Shown here: one piece after another, positions 1 through 6,523 of the stretch | How the letters are laid out: each line of letters opens with the position of its first letter | How positions within the stretch are numbered: position 1 is the first letter of the stretch | Origin: an uncultured Clostridia bacterium | GTDB lineage: Bacteria; Bacillota; Dehalobacteriia; UBA4068; JAAVYR01 | NCBI GenBank assembly: GCA_946562005.1 | Contig: CAMNVD010000012.1 | Location: 1-21,259, forward strand | DNA: 21,259 nt | Reading direction: 5' to 3' | Program-made: the position numbers and the translations under genes | The notes under the pieces: generated by a model | Told to the model about the DNA's origin: nothing | Database searches by the model: none | Seen by the model: the letters and a program-made list of their open reading frames with translations, nothing else

Positions 1-1
1 T

Positions 2-2056
2 TTCCATGGGGATAAAGATGGAAACAGCAAAACCCCGTTAGTAGATAGTTTTAGCCGGGATTTAACGGCAGCTTGCAAAGAAGGAAAAATCGACCCTGTC
101 ATTGGCAGAGACAAAGAAATCGAACGGGTGCTGCAAATCCTCAGTCGGCGTACGAAAAACAATCCTGTCCTCATCGGGGAGCCAGGGGTAGGAAAAACTG
201 CTATTGCAGAAGGATTGGCGCAAAAAATCGTTGATGGCAAGGTGCCGGAAAACTTAACGGGAAAACGGGTAGTGGCCCTCGACCTATCAGCAATGGTAGC
301 AGGCTCTAAATATCGAGGGGAATTTGAAGAGCGGTTGCAAAAGGTACTAGAAGAACTAAAAAGTAGTAAGCAAGTTATTCTCTTCATTGATGAACTGCAT
401 AATTTAGTAGGAGCCGGGGCAGCGGAAGGCGCTCTAGATGCGGCTAATATCTTAAAACCGGCGCTGGCCCGAGGAGAACTGCAATGTGTGGGGGCTACTA
501 CCATTGACGAATATCGTAAGTATATCGAAAAAGACGCTGCCCTGGAACGGCGCTTTCAGACGGTATTGGTAGATGAACCTACTCCGGAAGAAGCTCTGGC
601 TATCTTGCAAGGATTGCGGGACAAATATGAAGCCCATCATCGGGTGAAAATCACAGATGAAGCGCTGGAAGCGGCTGTAAAATTATCCCAGCGGTACATC
701 TCTGACCGGTTCTTGCCGGATAAGGCTATCGACCTCATTGATGAGGCGGCCTCTAAAGTGCGGCTAGATGGTATCACCGCACCGCCGGACTTGAAGGAAA
801 AAGAAAAGGAACTGACGGAAATCCAAAAGGAAAAACAGGCGGCTATCGTAGGGCAGGACTTCGAAAAGGCGGCGCAAATGCGGGATAAAGAAAAGGAAAT
901 CTCTCAAGCATTAGCAGCGGCCCGGACTGAATGGGAAAAGCAAGCAGCCGGGAAAAACGGGGAAGTGGGAGAAGAAGAAATCGCCCAAGTACTCTCCCGC
1001 TGGACGGGAATCCCGGTAGTACGCTTGCAGCAGCAGGAAATGGAGCGGCTCCTGCAAATGGAAGACCTGCTGCATCAGCGGGTTATTGGGCAGGAAGAAG
1101 CAGTTAAAAGCATTGCTAAAGCTGTACGGAGGGGCAAGGCAGGCCTGAAAGACGCCAAACGGCCTATTGGTTCTTTCCTCTTCTTAGGGCCCACCGGGGT
1201 AGGGAAAACAGAACTAGCCCGGGCATTGGGCGAAGCACTTTTTGGCTCGGAGGATGCGCTTATCCGCATTGACATGAGTGAATATATGGAAAAACACGCA
1301 GTATCCCGCTTAGTGGGAGCGCCTCCTGGATATGTAGGCTATGATGAAGGGGGACAGCTCACGGAAGCGGTACGGCGCAGACCTTACTCCATTGTGCTCT
1401 TAGATGAAATAGAAAAGGCTCATCCTGATGTATTTAACATTCTGCTTCAAGTATTAGAGGATGGACGTTTGACAGACGCTCAGGGAAGAGTGGTAGACTT
1501 CCGTAACACGGTGATTATCATGACGTCTAATGTAGGCGCAAGGTCCATTGCGGGGGTAAAAGGCAACACCATGGGCTTTATCTCCAGCCAAAAGCAGGAG
1601 GAAGGCGTCTCTTATGAAGATATGAAAACCAAGGTAATGGGCGACCTGAAAAATGTATTTCGCCCAGAATTCTTAAACCGCATCGATGAAATTATCGTCT
1701 TCCACAGCTTAACTCAACCGGAAATCCGACAAATCGCAAAACTGATGCTCTCCTCTGTGGAAAAGCGTCTTAGCGAACAAAATATTACGCTCCAGGTAGA
1801 AGATGGCGTGCTGGATATTCTGGCGGAAAACGGCTATGACAGTGAATTCGGGGCAAGGCCGCTCAGACGCACCATTGTACGGGAAATAGAAGATCTGCTG
1901 GCTGAGGAAATCTTAGCTGGAAAATTTGCAGCGGGAGACCATATCCTTGTAACAGAGGAGAATGGAAAAATCATATTTGGCAAAGGGGAACAGGCAAAAG
2001 AGACAGCAGATGGCGCAGCAGAAGAACAGGAAGATATAAAAACTGATGAGGAATAA
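2..2056 (+). CDS. clpC: ClpC-type AAA+ unfoldase, 5'-truncated
   Basis: Hexameric ATP-dependent unfoldase that feeds substrates to the ClpP protease in the cytoplasm. The frame is already open at the window edge, so the start and the N-terminal substrate/adaptor domain are missing; 684 residues are visible. Seen: the first AAA+ module with Walker A GEPGVGKT (nt 176-199) and Walker B LFIDELHN; a short middle region with a UVR-like motif (EKAAQMRDKEKEI, about nt 860-900); and the second AAA+ module with GPTGVGKT (about nt 1187-1210), IVLLDEIEKA and the arginine-rich GARPLRR sensor 2. The short UVR middle segment argues for ClpC over ClpB, which has a long coiled-coil there. The MGF tripeptide after GVKGNT fits the ClpP-docking loop. 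The tail is acidic. In many Bacillota clpC is controlled by CtsR; the promoter lies outside the window. A strong terminator follows directly. Confidence 0.93.
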   Translation, partial: FHGDKDGNSKTPLVDSFSRDLTAACKEGKIDPVIGRDKEIERVLQILSRRTKNNPVLIGEPGVGKTAIAEGLAQKIVDGKVPENLTGKRVVALDLSAMVAGSKYRGEFEERLQKVLEELKSSKQVILFIDELHNLVGAGAAEGALDAANILKPALARGELQCVGATTIDEYRKYIEKDAALERRFQTVLVDEPTPEEALAILQGLRDKYEAHHRVKITDEALEAAVKLSQRYISDRFLPDKAIDLIDEAASKVRLDGITAPPDLKEKEKELTEIQKEKQAAIVGQDFEKAAQMRDKEKEISQALAAARTEWEKQAAGKNGEVGEEEIAQVLSRWTGIPVVRLQQQEMERLLQMEDLLHQRVIGQEEAVKSIAKAVRRGKAGLKDAKRPIGSFLFLGPTGVGKTELARALGEALFGSEDALIRIDMSEYMEKHAVSRLVGAPPGYVGYDEGGQLTEAVRRRPYSIVLLDEIEKAHPDVFNILLQVLEDGRLTDAQGRVVDFRNTVIIMTSNVGARSIAGVKGNTMGFISSQKQEEGVSYEDMKTKVMGDLKNVFRPEFLNRIDEIIVFHSLTQPEIRQIAKLMLSSVEKRLSEQNITLQVEDGVLDILAENGYDSEFGARPLRRTIVREIEDLLAEEILAGKFAAGDHILVTEENGKIIFGKGEQAKETADGAAEEQEDIKTDEE

Positions 2057-2070
2057 AACCAGATAAGGAA

Positions 2071-2107
2071 AAGGCATACCTGATAAAATATCAGGTATGC
2101 CTTTTTT
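2071..2107 (+). terminator. Rho-independent terminator of clpC, possibly bidirectional
   Basis: A 15-bp perfect stem (2071-2085 with 2089-2103, loop AAA) runs into TTTTTT (2102-2107), 15 nt after the clpC stop. On the minus strand the same stem is followed by TTTTCC, so it could also end transcripts coming from putP, which converges on it. Confidence 0.93.
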
Positions 2108-2115
2108 ATTTTTAA

Positions 2116-2144
2116 AATAAGATTCTTCTTGAATAAGATTCTTC
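2116..2144 (+). repeat. 13-bp direct repeat beside the dispersed repeat
   Basis: AATAAGATTCTTC occurs at 2116-2128 and again at 2132-2144. The second unit runs into the full dispersed repeat, so the first looks like a partial duplication of its left end. Confidence 0.6.
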
Positions 2145-2161
2145 GCTATGCTCAGAATGAC
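2135..2161 (+). repeat. Dispersed intergenic repeat, copy 1
   Basis: Contains CGCTATGCTCAGAATGAC preceded by AAGATTCTT. The element is an imperfect palindrome: ATTCT/AGAAT arms with GC/GC inner pairs around TAT, so it can form a small hairpin. Related copies lie at 3889, 3927, 4938 and 11011, all in the same orientation. It lies between the convergent clpC and putP genes. Confidence 0.8.
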
Positions 2162-2193
2162 TTGTTATGCCATGTTGTACGAAGGGCTTACTG

Positions 2194-2230
2194 ACTACTT
2201 CCGGCACTTGCAGATGGCTTAGGAAGTAGT
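2194..2230. repeat. 9-bp inverted repeat downstream of putP
   Basis: ACTACTTCC (2194-2202) and GGAAGTAGT (2222-2230) are perfect complements around a 19-nt loop, just beyond the 3' end of putP. Neither strand has a U-run after it, so an intrinsic terminator is doubtful. It may protect the mRNA 3' end. Confidence 0.5.
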
Positions 2231-2258
2231 AAATTTTGCTTTCGTAAAAGGTGGCGGA

Positions 2259-3752
2259 TTACTCTGTGCATTGTGGGTAGCGGTCAAATTCGTCAGTGAT
2301 TTCTTGAGACGGTGCTTTGGTCATCAAGCTAACAATGATGATGAATAGGGAAGAAACTGCAAAGCCTGGTAATAATTCGTATAATTTGAAGATGCCGCCG
2401 ATGTTTTGCCCTAACATATGCCAGGCAATAGCGGTAACGCCGCCGCTGACGATACCAGCGATAGCGCCTGCTTTATTCATCCGGCGCCAGAACAGAGAGA
2501 ACACAATGAGGGGCCCAAAGGTAGAGCCAAAGCCTGCCCAGGCAAAGGATACTAGCTGATAAACAATGCTATCTTGGTCGGTGGCGATAAATGCGGCAAT
2601 CACTGCAATAACCACAACGACGATGCGGCTAACCCACATTAGCTCTTTATCGGATGCATTTTTACGAAGGAGTGTCTTATAAAAGTCACCTGTTACAGAG
2701 GAAGCGGCAACCAAAAGCTGAGAGTCGGCAGTGGACATCACTGCGGCAAGCAGTGCTGCTAAGAACAGGCCTGCAATGATGCCTGGGAACAGCTTTAGTA
2801 CCATGGTGATATAAATGGTTTCCCCAGCAGCGCTGGACAAATCCTCTGTGATGAAGACACGGCCAACCAGGCCAATGAGAACGGCGCAAATCAAAGCAAA
2901 AATAACCCAAACGGTGGCAATACGGCGAGATTTCTTTACGGTATTCGGGTTATCAATGCCCATGAAACGCACCAAAATATGGGGTTGGCCAAAGTATCCT
3001 AACCCCCAAGCAAGACCGGAAGCTATGGTCAGGGCTGCAATAGGAGCGCCGGTAGCGTCCGTCAGCATATTTAACAAGTTGGGATTAAATGCGTTAATCT
3101 GGTCGATAGTAGCACCGAAGCCGCCCATAGAATGAATGGCCATACCTGGTACTAAAATAACGGCAAACAGCATGAGTAGTCCCTGGAAAAAATCTGTCCA
3201 GCATACAGCCAAAAAACCACCGGCAAAAGTATAAACCACAATAATAAAAGCAGAAAGCATCAGGCCGCTAAGATATGTCATGCCGAATACGCTAGCAAAC
3301 AGCTTGGCCCCGGCAACGAAGCCGGAGGCTGTATAAAACAGATAGAAAATGATGATGAAAATAGAGCAGAGGATGCGTAAAATGCCGCTATCATCCCGGA
3401 AGCGATTTGAGAAAAACTCCGGCAGGGTAATGGAATCCCCAGATACTTTGGTGTACTGCCGTAGTCTCTTGGCTACTAACAGCCAGTTAAAATAGGTGCC
3501 TAGGGCAAGCCCTATGGCAGTCCAGGCTTCTGGAAAGCCGGCAAGATAAACGGCGCCGGGCAGGCCCATCAACATCCAGCCGGACATATCTGAAGCTTGG
3601 GCGGACATAGAGGTAACCCAGGCGCCTAATTTCCGGTTGCCTAAAAAATAATCGGTAGGGGTATTATTTTTGCCGTAAAAATAAAAACCAATGCCGACCA
3701 TAAATAACAAATACAAAACTAAGGAAGATAAAATTTGCCAGTCTACAGTCAT
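2259..3752 (-). CDS. putP: Sodium/proline symporter (PutP family)
   Basis: Inner-membrane Na+-driven proline uptake carrier of the solute:sodium symporter family. The 497-residue length matches the family, with about 13 hydrophobic segments. The signature SAQASDMSGWMLMGLPGAV is present. Counted from the chosen start, the Na+-site residues are D55, S57 and G58, the same numbers as in E. coli PutP. The VMSTADSQLL motif of the later Na+ site is also intact. An ATG two codons upstream (3758) sits only 1 nt from the AGGAG ribosome site; the ATG at 3752 has a 7-nt spacing and is preferred. The gene has its own promoter and a palindromic operator candidate, lies downstream of the AEC permease on the same strand, and converges with clpC. 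A related SSS substrate cannot be fully excluded, but the match to PutP is strong. Confidence 0.93.
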   Translation of the reverse strand: MTVDWQILSSLVLYLLFMVGIGFYFYGKNNTPTDYFLGNRKLGAWVTSMSAQASDMSGWMLMGLPGAVYLAGFPEAWTAIGLALGTYFNWLLVAKRLRQYTKVSGDSITLPEFFSNRFRDDSGILRILCSIFIIIFYLFYTASGFVAGAKLFASVFGMTYLSGLMLSAFIIVVYTFAGGFLAVCWTDFFQGLLMLFAVILVPGMAIHSMGGFGATIDQINAFNPNLLNMLTDATGAPIAALTIASGLAWGLGYFGQPHILVRFMGIDNPNTVKKSRRIATVWVIFALICAVLIGLVGRVFITEDLSSAAGETIYITMVLKLFPGIIAGLFLAALLAAVMSTADSQLLVAASSVTGDFYKTLLRKNASDKELMWVSRIVVVVIAVIAAFIATDQDSIVYQLVSFAWAGFGSTFGPLIVFSLFWRRMNKAGAIAGIVSGGVTAIAWHMLGQNIGGIFKLYELLPGFAVSSLFIIIVSLMTKAPSQEITDEFDRYPQCTE

Positions 3753-3811
3753 GGACATTCTCCTTTGCTATTTTTTCTATTTCTTCTTTATTCAAAAAGA
3801 TAATTTGTATC

Positions 3812-3840
3812 ATTATACAGGAAAATGCTATGTTTTGCAA
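3812..3840 (-). promoter_or_regulatory. Sigma-A-like promoter of putP
   Basis: On the minus strand TTGCAA (3835-3840) is followed after exactly 17 bp by TATAAT (3812-3817). Predicted transcription would start near 3805, about 50 nt upstream of the putP start codon. Confidence 0.75.
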
Positions 3841-3865
3841 ATGGTAGCTGGGAAAACATAGCATT
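3824..3865. promoter_or_regulatory. Perfect 13-bp inverted repeat over the putP promoter (operator candidate)
   Basis: AATGCTATGTTTT (3824-3836) and AAAACATAGCATT (3853-3865) are perfect complements separated by 16 bp. The promoter-proximal arm lies in the spacer and touches the -35 hexamer; the distal arm lies just upstream. The centre-to-centre spacing of 29 bp, near three helical turns, suits a dimer or tetramer bound to one DNA face. There is no U-run, so a terminator is unlikely. The regulator is unknown. Confidence 0.65.
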
Positions 3866-3888
3866 GTATCTTGTATGATGTATGCAAA

Positions 3889-3915
3889 AAGATTTTTCGC
3901 TGTGCTCAGAATGAC
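3889..3915 (+). repeat. Dispersed intergenic repeat, copy 2
   Basis: CGCTGTGCTCAGAATGAC preceded by AAGATTTTT, one substitution from copy 1 in the left arm. It lies between the putP promoter and the 3' end of the AEC permease gene. Confidence 0.8.
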
Positions 3916-3926
3916 AAGGTGGAGGG

Positions 3927-3951
3927 GAATCTTTGCGGTGTCCAGAATGAT
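3927..3951 (+). repeat. Dispersed repeat, degenerate copy 3
   Basis: GAATCTTTGCGGTGTCCAGA followed by ATGAT has the same plan as the neighbouring copy 2 but with several substitutions. It appears to be a decayed tandem neighbour 11 nt downstream. Confidence 0.55.
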
Positions 3952-3961
3952 AGAAAATGCT

Positions 3962-4897
3962 TTATAAAAGGCCTAATTGGCTAATGAGAAAAATCCATAG
4001 GAAAATGGTAAAGGCGGAAAGCATAGAAGTGAACACTACGATTTGTCCGGCTAAGTCACTATCGCCATTCATCTGCTGGGCCATGGTAAAGGTAGAGACA
4101 GATGTGGGGGCCGACAGCATACTGATGAATGCTAACAGTTCCACTTGTCTTAACCCGAATAAAATACCAATAGGAAGAAAAATGGCTGGGCAAACTAACA
4201 AGCGGCTGATAACGCAAAAAGCTAGTTTTTTACGATTGGCATTGGCGCTCTTAAAATCAAAAGAGGCGCCTAAGGCAATGAGCGCTAACGGTGTGGTAAC
4301 ACCAGCCACGTCTGCGATGGTTTTCTCTAGGAAGGAAGGCAGATGCAATCCACTGGCAAGAAATAAGATACCAATCACAGAACCGATAATCAAAGGATTA
4401 GTAAGAATGCCTTTAATGATATGTTTAACAGATGGTTTTTGGCCCCGGAAAATCTCTAATATGACTACGGACAGTACATTAAAAAGAGGCACGACAAATG
4501 CAATCAGCACGGCGGTCGTACCTAGCTGATTATCATACACACTGGCGGTAATAGGCAGACCGAACAGCACGAAATTGCTACGGAAGATGCCTTGAATCAT
4601 CACCCCTCGATAGGATTGTTCGGGCTCAATGCGGGGAATGAACCAACATAGAAAGAAAAAAGAGACGAGGATGGTCCCAACAAAAAATAAAATCGTTTGC
4701 GGACGGAAGGTAACGGTATCGGCTGAATGGTAGATATTGTAGAAAATAATCGTTGGAAAAAATGCTTTGAATAAAACGGTATTTAACTGCTTCACAAAGG
4801 GCTCAGGCATGAGTCCTTTTGTTTTTAGGAACAGCCCTAGTACCAGCAGGCAGAACAATGGCAGCACAATATTTAATGCTAACAAAAAGCTTTCCAT
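3962..4897 (-). CDS. AEC-family permease (auxin efflux carrier / malate permease type)
   Basis: Membrane permease of the AEC family, whose bacterial members export or import small organic acids such as malate or malonate. At 311 residues it has the usual length, with about ten hydrophobic segments starting at the very N-terminus (ALNIVLPLFCLLVLGLFL). FRSNFVLFGLPI is typical of the family's conserved centre, and the C-terminal half contains the matching PTSVSTFTMA segment. The start is supported by AGGAGG five bases upstream. It is followed on the same strand by putP after 209 nt, but putP has its own promoter. No convincing promoter was found upstream: TATAAA at 4921-4926 lies very close to the ribosome site and has no good -35. 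Substrate cannot be read from the sequence; a role in organic-acid flux is inferred from the family only. Confidence 0.88.
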   Translation of the reverse strand: MESFLLALNIVLPLFCLLVLGLFLKTKGLMPEPFVKQLNTVLFKAFFPTIIFYNIYHSADTVTFRPQTILFFVGTILVSFFFLCWFIPRIEPEQSYRGVMIQGIFRSNFVLFGLPITASVYDNQLGTTAVLIAFVVPLFNVLSVVILEIFRGQKPSVKHIIKGILTNPLIIGSVIGILFLASGLHLPSFLEKTIADVAGVTTPLALIALGASFDFKSANANRKKLAFCVISRLLVCPAIFLPIGILFGLRQVELLAFISMLSAPTSVSTFTMAQQMNGDSDLAGQIVVFTSMLSAFTIFLWIFLISQLGLL

Positions 4898-4937
4898 ATG
4901 GGCCTCCTGACAAAGTGGTTTTTATACGGAAACAAAA

Positions 4938-4978
4938 GGATTCTCCGATTTTGTCTTGCGACTGTGCGCAGAATGACA
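4938..4978 (+). repeat. Dispersed repeat, degenerate copy 4
   Basis: GGATTCTCC at the left and CTGTGCGCAGAATGACAA at the right match the two halves of the repeat, but 10-15 extra bases lie between them. TGTGCGCA within it is a local palindrome. It lies just upstream of the AEC permease gene. Confidence 0.5.
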
Positions 4979-5117
4979 AAGGGGGAAATTTATATGGTTG
5001 TGATAAAATTCGCCTTTTCGGGGGGATGTCCTGCTGTGGGTAGGGGGATTTTCCAAAAACATATCGACAAAATTTGTAGAATTTAGTCTATTGGTGTTGC
5101 ATCTTGTTGTTTTTTAG

Positions 5118-5132
5118 TGGAAAATATTTCCA
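5118..5132. promoter_or_regulatory. Palindrome TGGAAAATATTTCCA
   Basis: A 15-nt inverted repeat with six-base arms in the AT-rich leader. It is the first of three palindromes upstream of the phage regulators and may be an operator. Confidence 0.4.
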
Positions 5133-5184
5133 AATTGTGCCATTATTCGACGGAAAAGTTCACATGGATAATTTATGATAGCAA

Positions 5185-5202
5185 TAGGAGAAATTTCTCC
5201 TA
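5185..5202. promoter_or_regulatory. Perfect 18-bp palindrome TAGGAGAAATTTCTCCTA
   Basis: All nine base pairs match. It lies just after a TATGAT -10-like hexamer (5174-5179), where a bound repressor could block the start of transcription. No regulator gene is visible in the window. Confidence 0.5.
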
Positions 5203-5243
5203 ATTATTCCTTAATACTACACATAATGCCAAAATTTGTCATA

Positions 5244-5255
5244 TTCTTGCAAGAA
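5244..5255. promoter_or_regulatory. 12-bp palindrome TTCTTGCAAGAA
   Basis: The third palindrome of the leader, 42 nt downstream of the 18-bp one. It is short enough to arise by chance; it is listed because of the cluster. Confidence 0.35.
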
Positions 5256-5310
5256 AAAGGCGAAACATTGAACCTACTGGCTTTTACATCAGGATGAGGG
5301 GGAACACTTT

Positions 5311-5382
5311 ATGTATAATCAGCTTGTTCTTTCAGCGTGGTTTTTCTCTGTGCATCTTTATGTCAAAAGGGTTTATGTATAA
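5311..5382 (+). CDS. Possible 23-aa leader peptide
   Basis: ATG follows GAGGGGGAA (5296-5304) at a good spacing and opens a 23-codon frame starting MYNQLVLSAWFF and ending KRVYV. The peptide is short, hydrophobic and aromatic. It lies upstream of the sigma-like regulator, whose SD is folded into a hairpin, so translation of a leader here could influence that fold. No homologue is recognised. It could equally be a chance frame. Confidence 0.3.
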   Translation: MYNQLVLSAWFFSVHLYVKRVYV

Positions 5383-5471
5383 CAAGGTTTTAATAGGAAA
5401 TCTATTTGTTGCAGGCTTTTTCTTCGTTTTCTTCATTGGTAGGCATTATCATATTCGTGCGCCTCCGAAAG

Positions 5472-5503
5472 ACCTCTATTTCTCAAAAAAAAGAAATGGA
5501 GGT
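5472..5503 (+). promoter_or_regulatory. Hairpin sequestering the SD of the sigma-like regulator
   Basis: ACCTCTATTTCT (5472-5483) can pair with AGAAATGGAGGT (5492-5503) in a 12-bp stem with a single G-U pair and an eight-base A-rich loop. The right arm contains the only good SD, GGAGG (5498-5502), for the ATG at 5513. In the mRNA this would hide the ribosome site until the stem is opened. Confidence 0.6.
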
Positions 5504-5512
5504 TATTTTTAT

Positions 5513-5929
5513 ATGAAAAAAGATACGACAAAATTCGATGAATTATATGAAAATGCGACAAAGAGTAAAAAGGTGCAGCAGTATTTACAAAAGGATTGGC
5601 AGCGGCAAAGCAATGAACGGCGAAAGGATGGACGTCACCGGGCTAATATTCAGCTGATAGAGGGGGTAAGCGAGGGGTTATTGCGCTGGAATGAGAAGAC
5701 CCACAAACAGCTGGAGGAGCAAATCTTGGAGCGGCTTACCTCTGACCGACTATATGCAGCTTTGCGGGGCTTAAAGCCTATGGACAGGCAAATCCTTTTC
5801 CTAAGGTATTTTTGCAACTGGAAACTGCGGCAAATCGCTGTGCTCTATGAGATATCAGAAAGTGCGGTATCTCAACGAATCAAAAAGAATTTACAGAATC
5901 TGCAAAAAAGCTTGCAGAAAAATGCTTAA
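5513..5929 (+). CDS. Phage sigma-70 region-4-like regulator (Xpf position)
   Basis: A 138-residue DNA-binding protein, probably a positive regulator of the late genes. The N-terminal half is charged and helical. Residues about 75-135 match sigma-70 region 4, with LKPMDRQILFLRYFCNWKL leading to the helix-turn-helix IAVLYEISESAVSQRIKK. A full sigma factor would also need region 2, which is absent. In PBSX the small sigma-like protein Xpf sits at the same place, just ahead of the terminase genes, and activates the late operon. The start at 5513 follows GGAGG at a 10-nt spacing. The frame stays open upstream to 5294 and would add a hydrophobic segment (GNLFVAGFFFVFFIG), so a longer membrane-anchored form starting at 5363 or 5375 cannot be ruled out but is less likely. 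Confidence 0.75.
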   Translation: MKKDTTKFDELYENATKSKKVQQYLQKDWQRQSNERRKDGRHRANIQLIEGVSEGLLRWNEKTHKQLEEQILERLTSDRLYAALRGLKPMDRQILFLRYFCNWKLRQIAVLYEISESAVSQRIKKNLQNLQKSLQKNA

Positions 5930-5986
5930 GAAATCGGCACCAATTGACCTATATAGTGAAAAATAGTTTGAAAGGGGACCGATTTT

Positions 5987-6397
5987 ATGGTATCTGTAAA
6001 GCCTAGCTGGTGGACCTATGTCAAGTGTATTGTGAAGGAGTATCCCCGGCTTTGTGCGGAATTGGAAGAGCTGAGAAAGACCAGCGTCACAATTAGCTAT
6101 AAAGAACATACGCGGGGAAACGGTAAGATTTTTCGGCCAGTAGAGGAGGCGGCTCTGCGGACGATGGCGCCAAACAAACAGAAAAAATATGAGGCGGTAA
6201 CAATGGCTATCGAACTTACTGGACGGCGTTATCCTTTAAATGGCAAGGACCGGTTACGAATCATTGAAATGGTATATTTTGGTCGGGGGTATAGCATTAC
6301 TAAGGCGGCTATGGATATTCCTTGTCATATGAACACGGCTTCTCGGTGGCAGTCGGATTTTTTGCGATTGGTGGCAGAACTCTTAGAATTGCCATAA
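5987..6397 (+). CDS. ArpU/RinA-like phage late transcriptional regulator
   Basis: 136 residues; likely a DNA-binding activator of phage late transcription. Seen: an N-terminal WWTYVKCIVKEYP segment followed by a short helix; a middle part with VEEAALRTM and KKYEAVTMAIELT; and a C-terminal sigma region-4-like helix-turn-helix, about residues 85-130 (LRIIEMVYFGRGYSITKAAM, then HMNTASRWQSDFLR). Small proteins of this design precede terminase genes in many Bacillota phages and are named ArpU or RinA family. The assignment rests on layout and motif, not on strong sequence identity. The SD is AAAGGGGA, eight nt from ATG. It lies 57 nt after the sigma-like gene, probably in one transcript, and a terminator follows. 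Confidence 0.6.
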   Translation: MVSVKPSWWTYVKCIVKEYPRLCAELEELRKTSVTISYKEHTRGNGKIFRPVEEAALRTMAPNKQKKYEAVTMAIELTGRRYPLNGKDRLRIIEMVYFGRGYSITKAAMDIPCHMNTASRWQSDFLRLVAELLELP

Positions 6398-6451
6398 AAA
6401 AAATATGTCTGCATCTGATAGCCAATGACTGGTGAAAAACAAAAAAAATAA

Positions 6452-6469
6452 AAAAAATTATAATTTTTT
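6452..6469. repeat. Perfect A/T palindrome AAAAAATTATAATTTTTT
   Basis: An 18-bp self-complementary A/T run 54 nt after the second regulator gene. It contains TATAAT (6459-6464) but there is no matching -35. It may be a bendable or easily melted site. Confidence 0.5.
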
Positions 6470-6485
6470 AAAAGATGGTGAATCA

Positions 6486-6516
6486 CGCTACCAAATTCTG
6501 TGGTAATATAGTAGCG
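6486..6516 (+). promoter_or_regulatory. Inverted repeat ahead of the terminator, with alternative pairing
   Basis: CGCTAC (6486-6491) pairs with GTAGCG (6511-6516). Inside it TACCA and TGGTA offer a competing stem. It lies just upstream of a rho-independent terminator, an arrangement seen in attenuators, though no antiterminator pairing with the terminator stem was found. Confidence 0.35.
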
Positions 6517-6523
6517 TAAAAAA

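Larger units (their letters stand above)
4913..5310. other. AT-rich intergenic region at the host-prophage junction
   Basis: About 400 nt without a supportable gene between the divergent AEC permease and the phage regulator leader. It holds a degenerate dispersed repeat (4938-4978), a G-rich patch (5019-5048) and then AT-rich sequence with three palindromes. No tRNA gene, integrase or obvious attachment core was seen, although the left end of the element must lie here or nearby. No sigma-A promoter was convincing; TATGAT at 5174-5179 lacks a -35. Confidence 0.6.

Noticed and set aside
2815..3135. Plus-strand open frame inside putP
   Set aside because: It is antisense to a fully supported membrane transporter and has no ribosome site or recognisable protein pattern.
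3824..3865. putP inverted repeat as a terminator of the AEC permease gene
   Set aside because: No U-run follows on the minus strand and the arms overlap the putP promoter, so an operator is the better reading.
3957..4529. 190-codon plus-strand frame opposite the AEC permease
   Set aside because: The minus-strand frame has a clear family match and SD; this one is its antisense shadow.
4913..5293. A tRNA or CRISPR array at the host-prophage junction
   Set aside because: No cloverleaf-like arrangement, CCA end or regularly spaced repeats could be seen; only palindromes and a degenerate dispersed repeat are present.
5294..5512. Longer start at 5294 for the sigma-like regulator
   Set aside because: The extension has no SD at 5294 and ends in a hydrophobic stretch unlike the family; the ATG at 5513 has GGAGG and gives the expected size.
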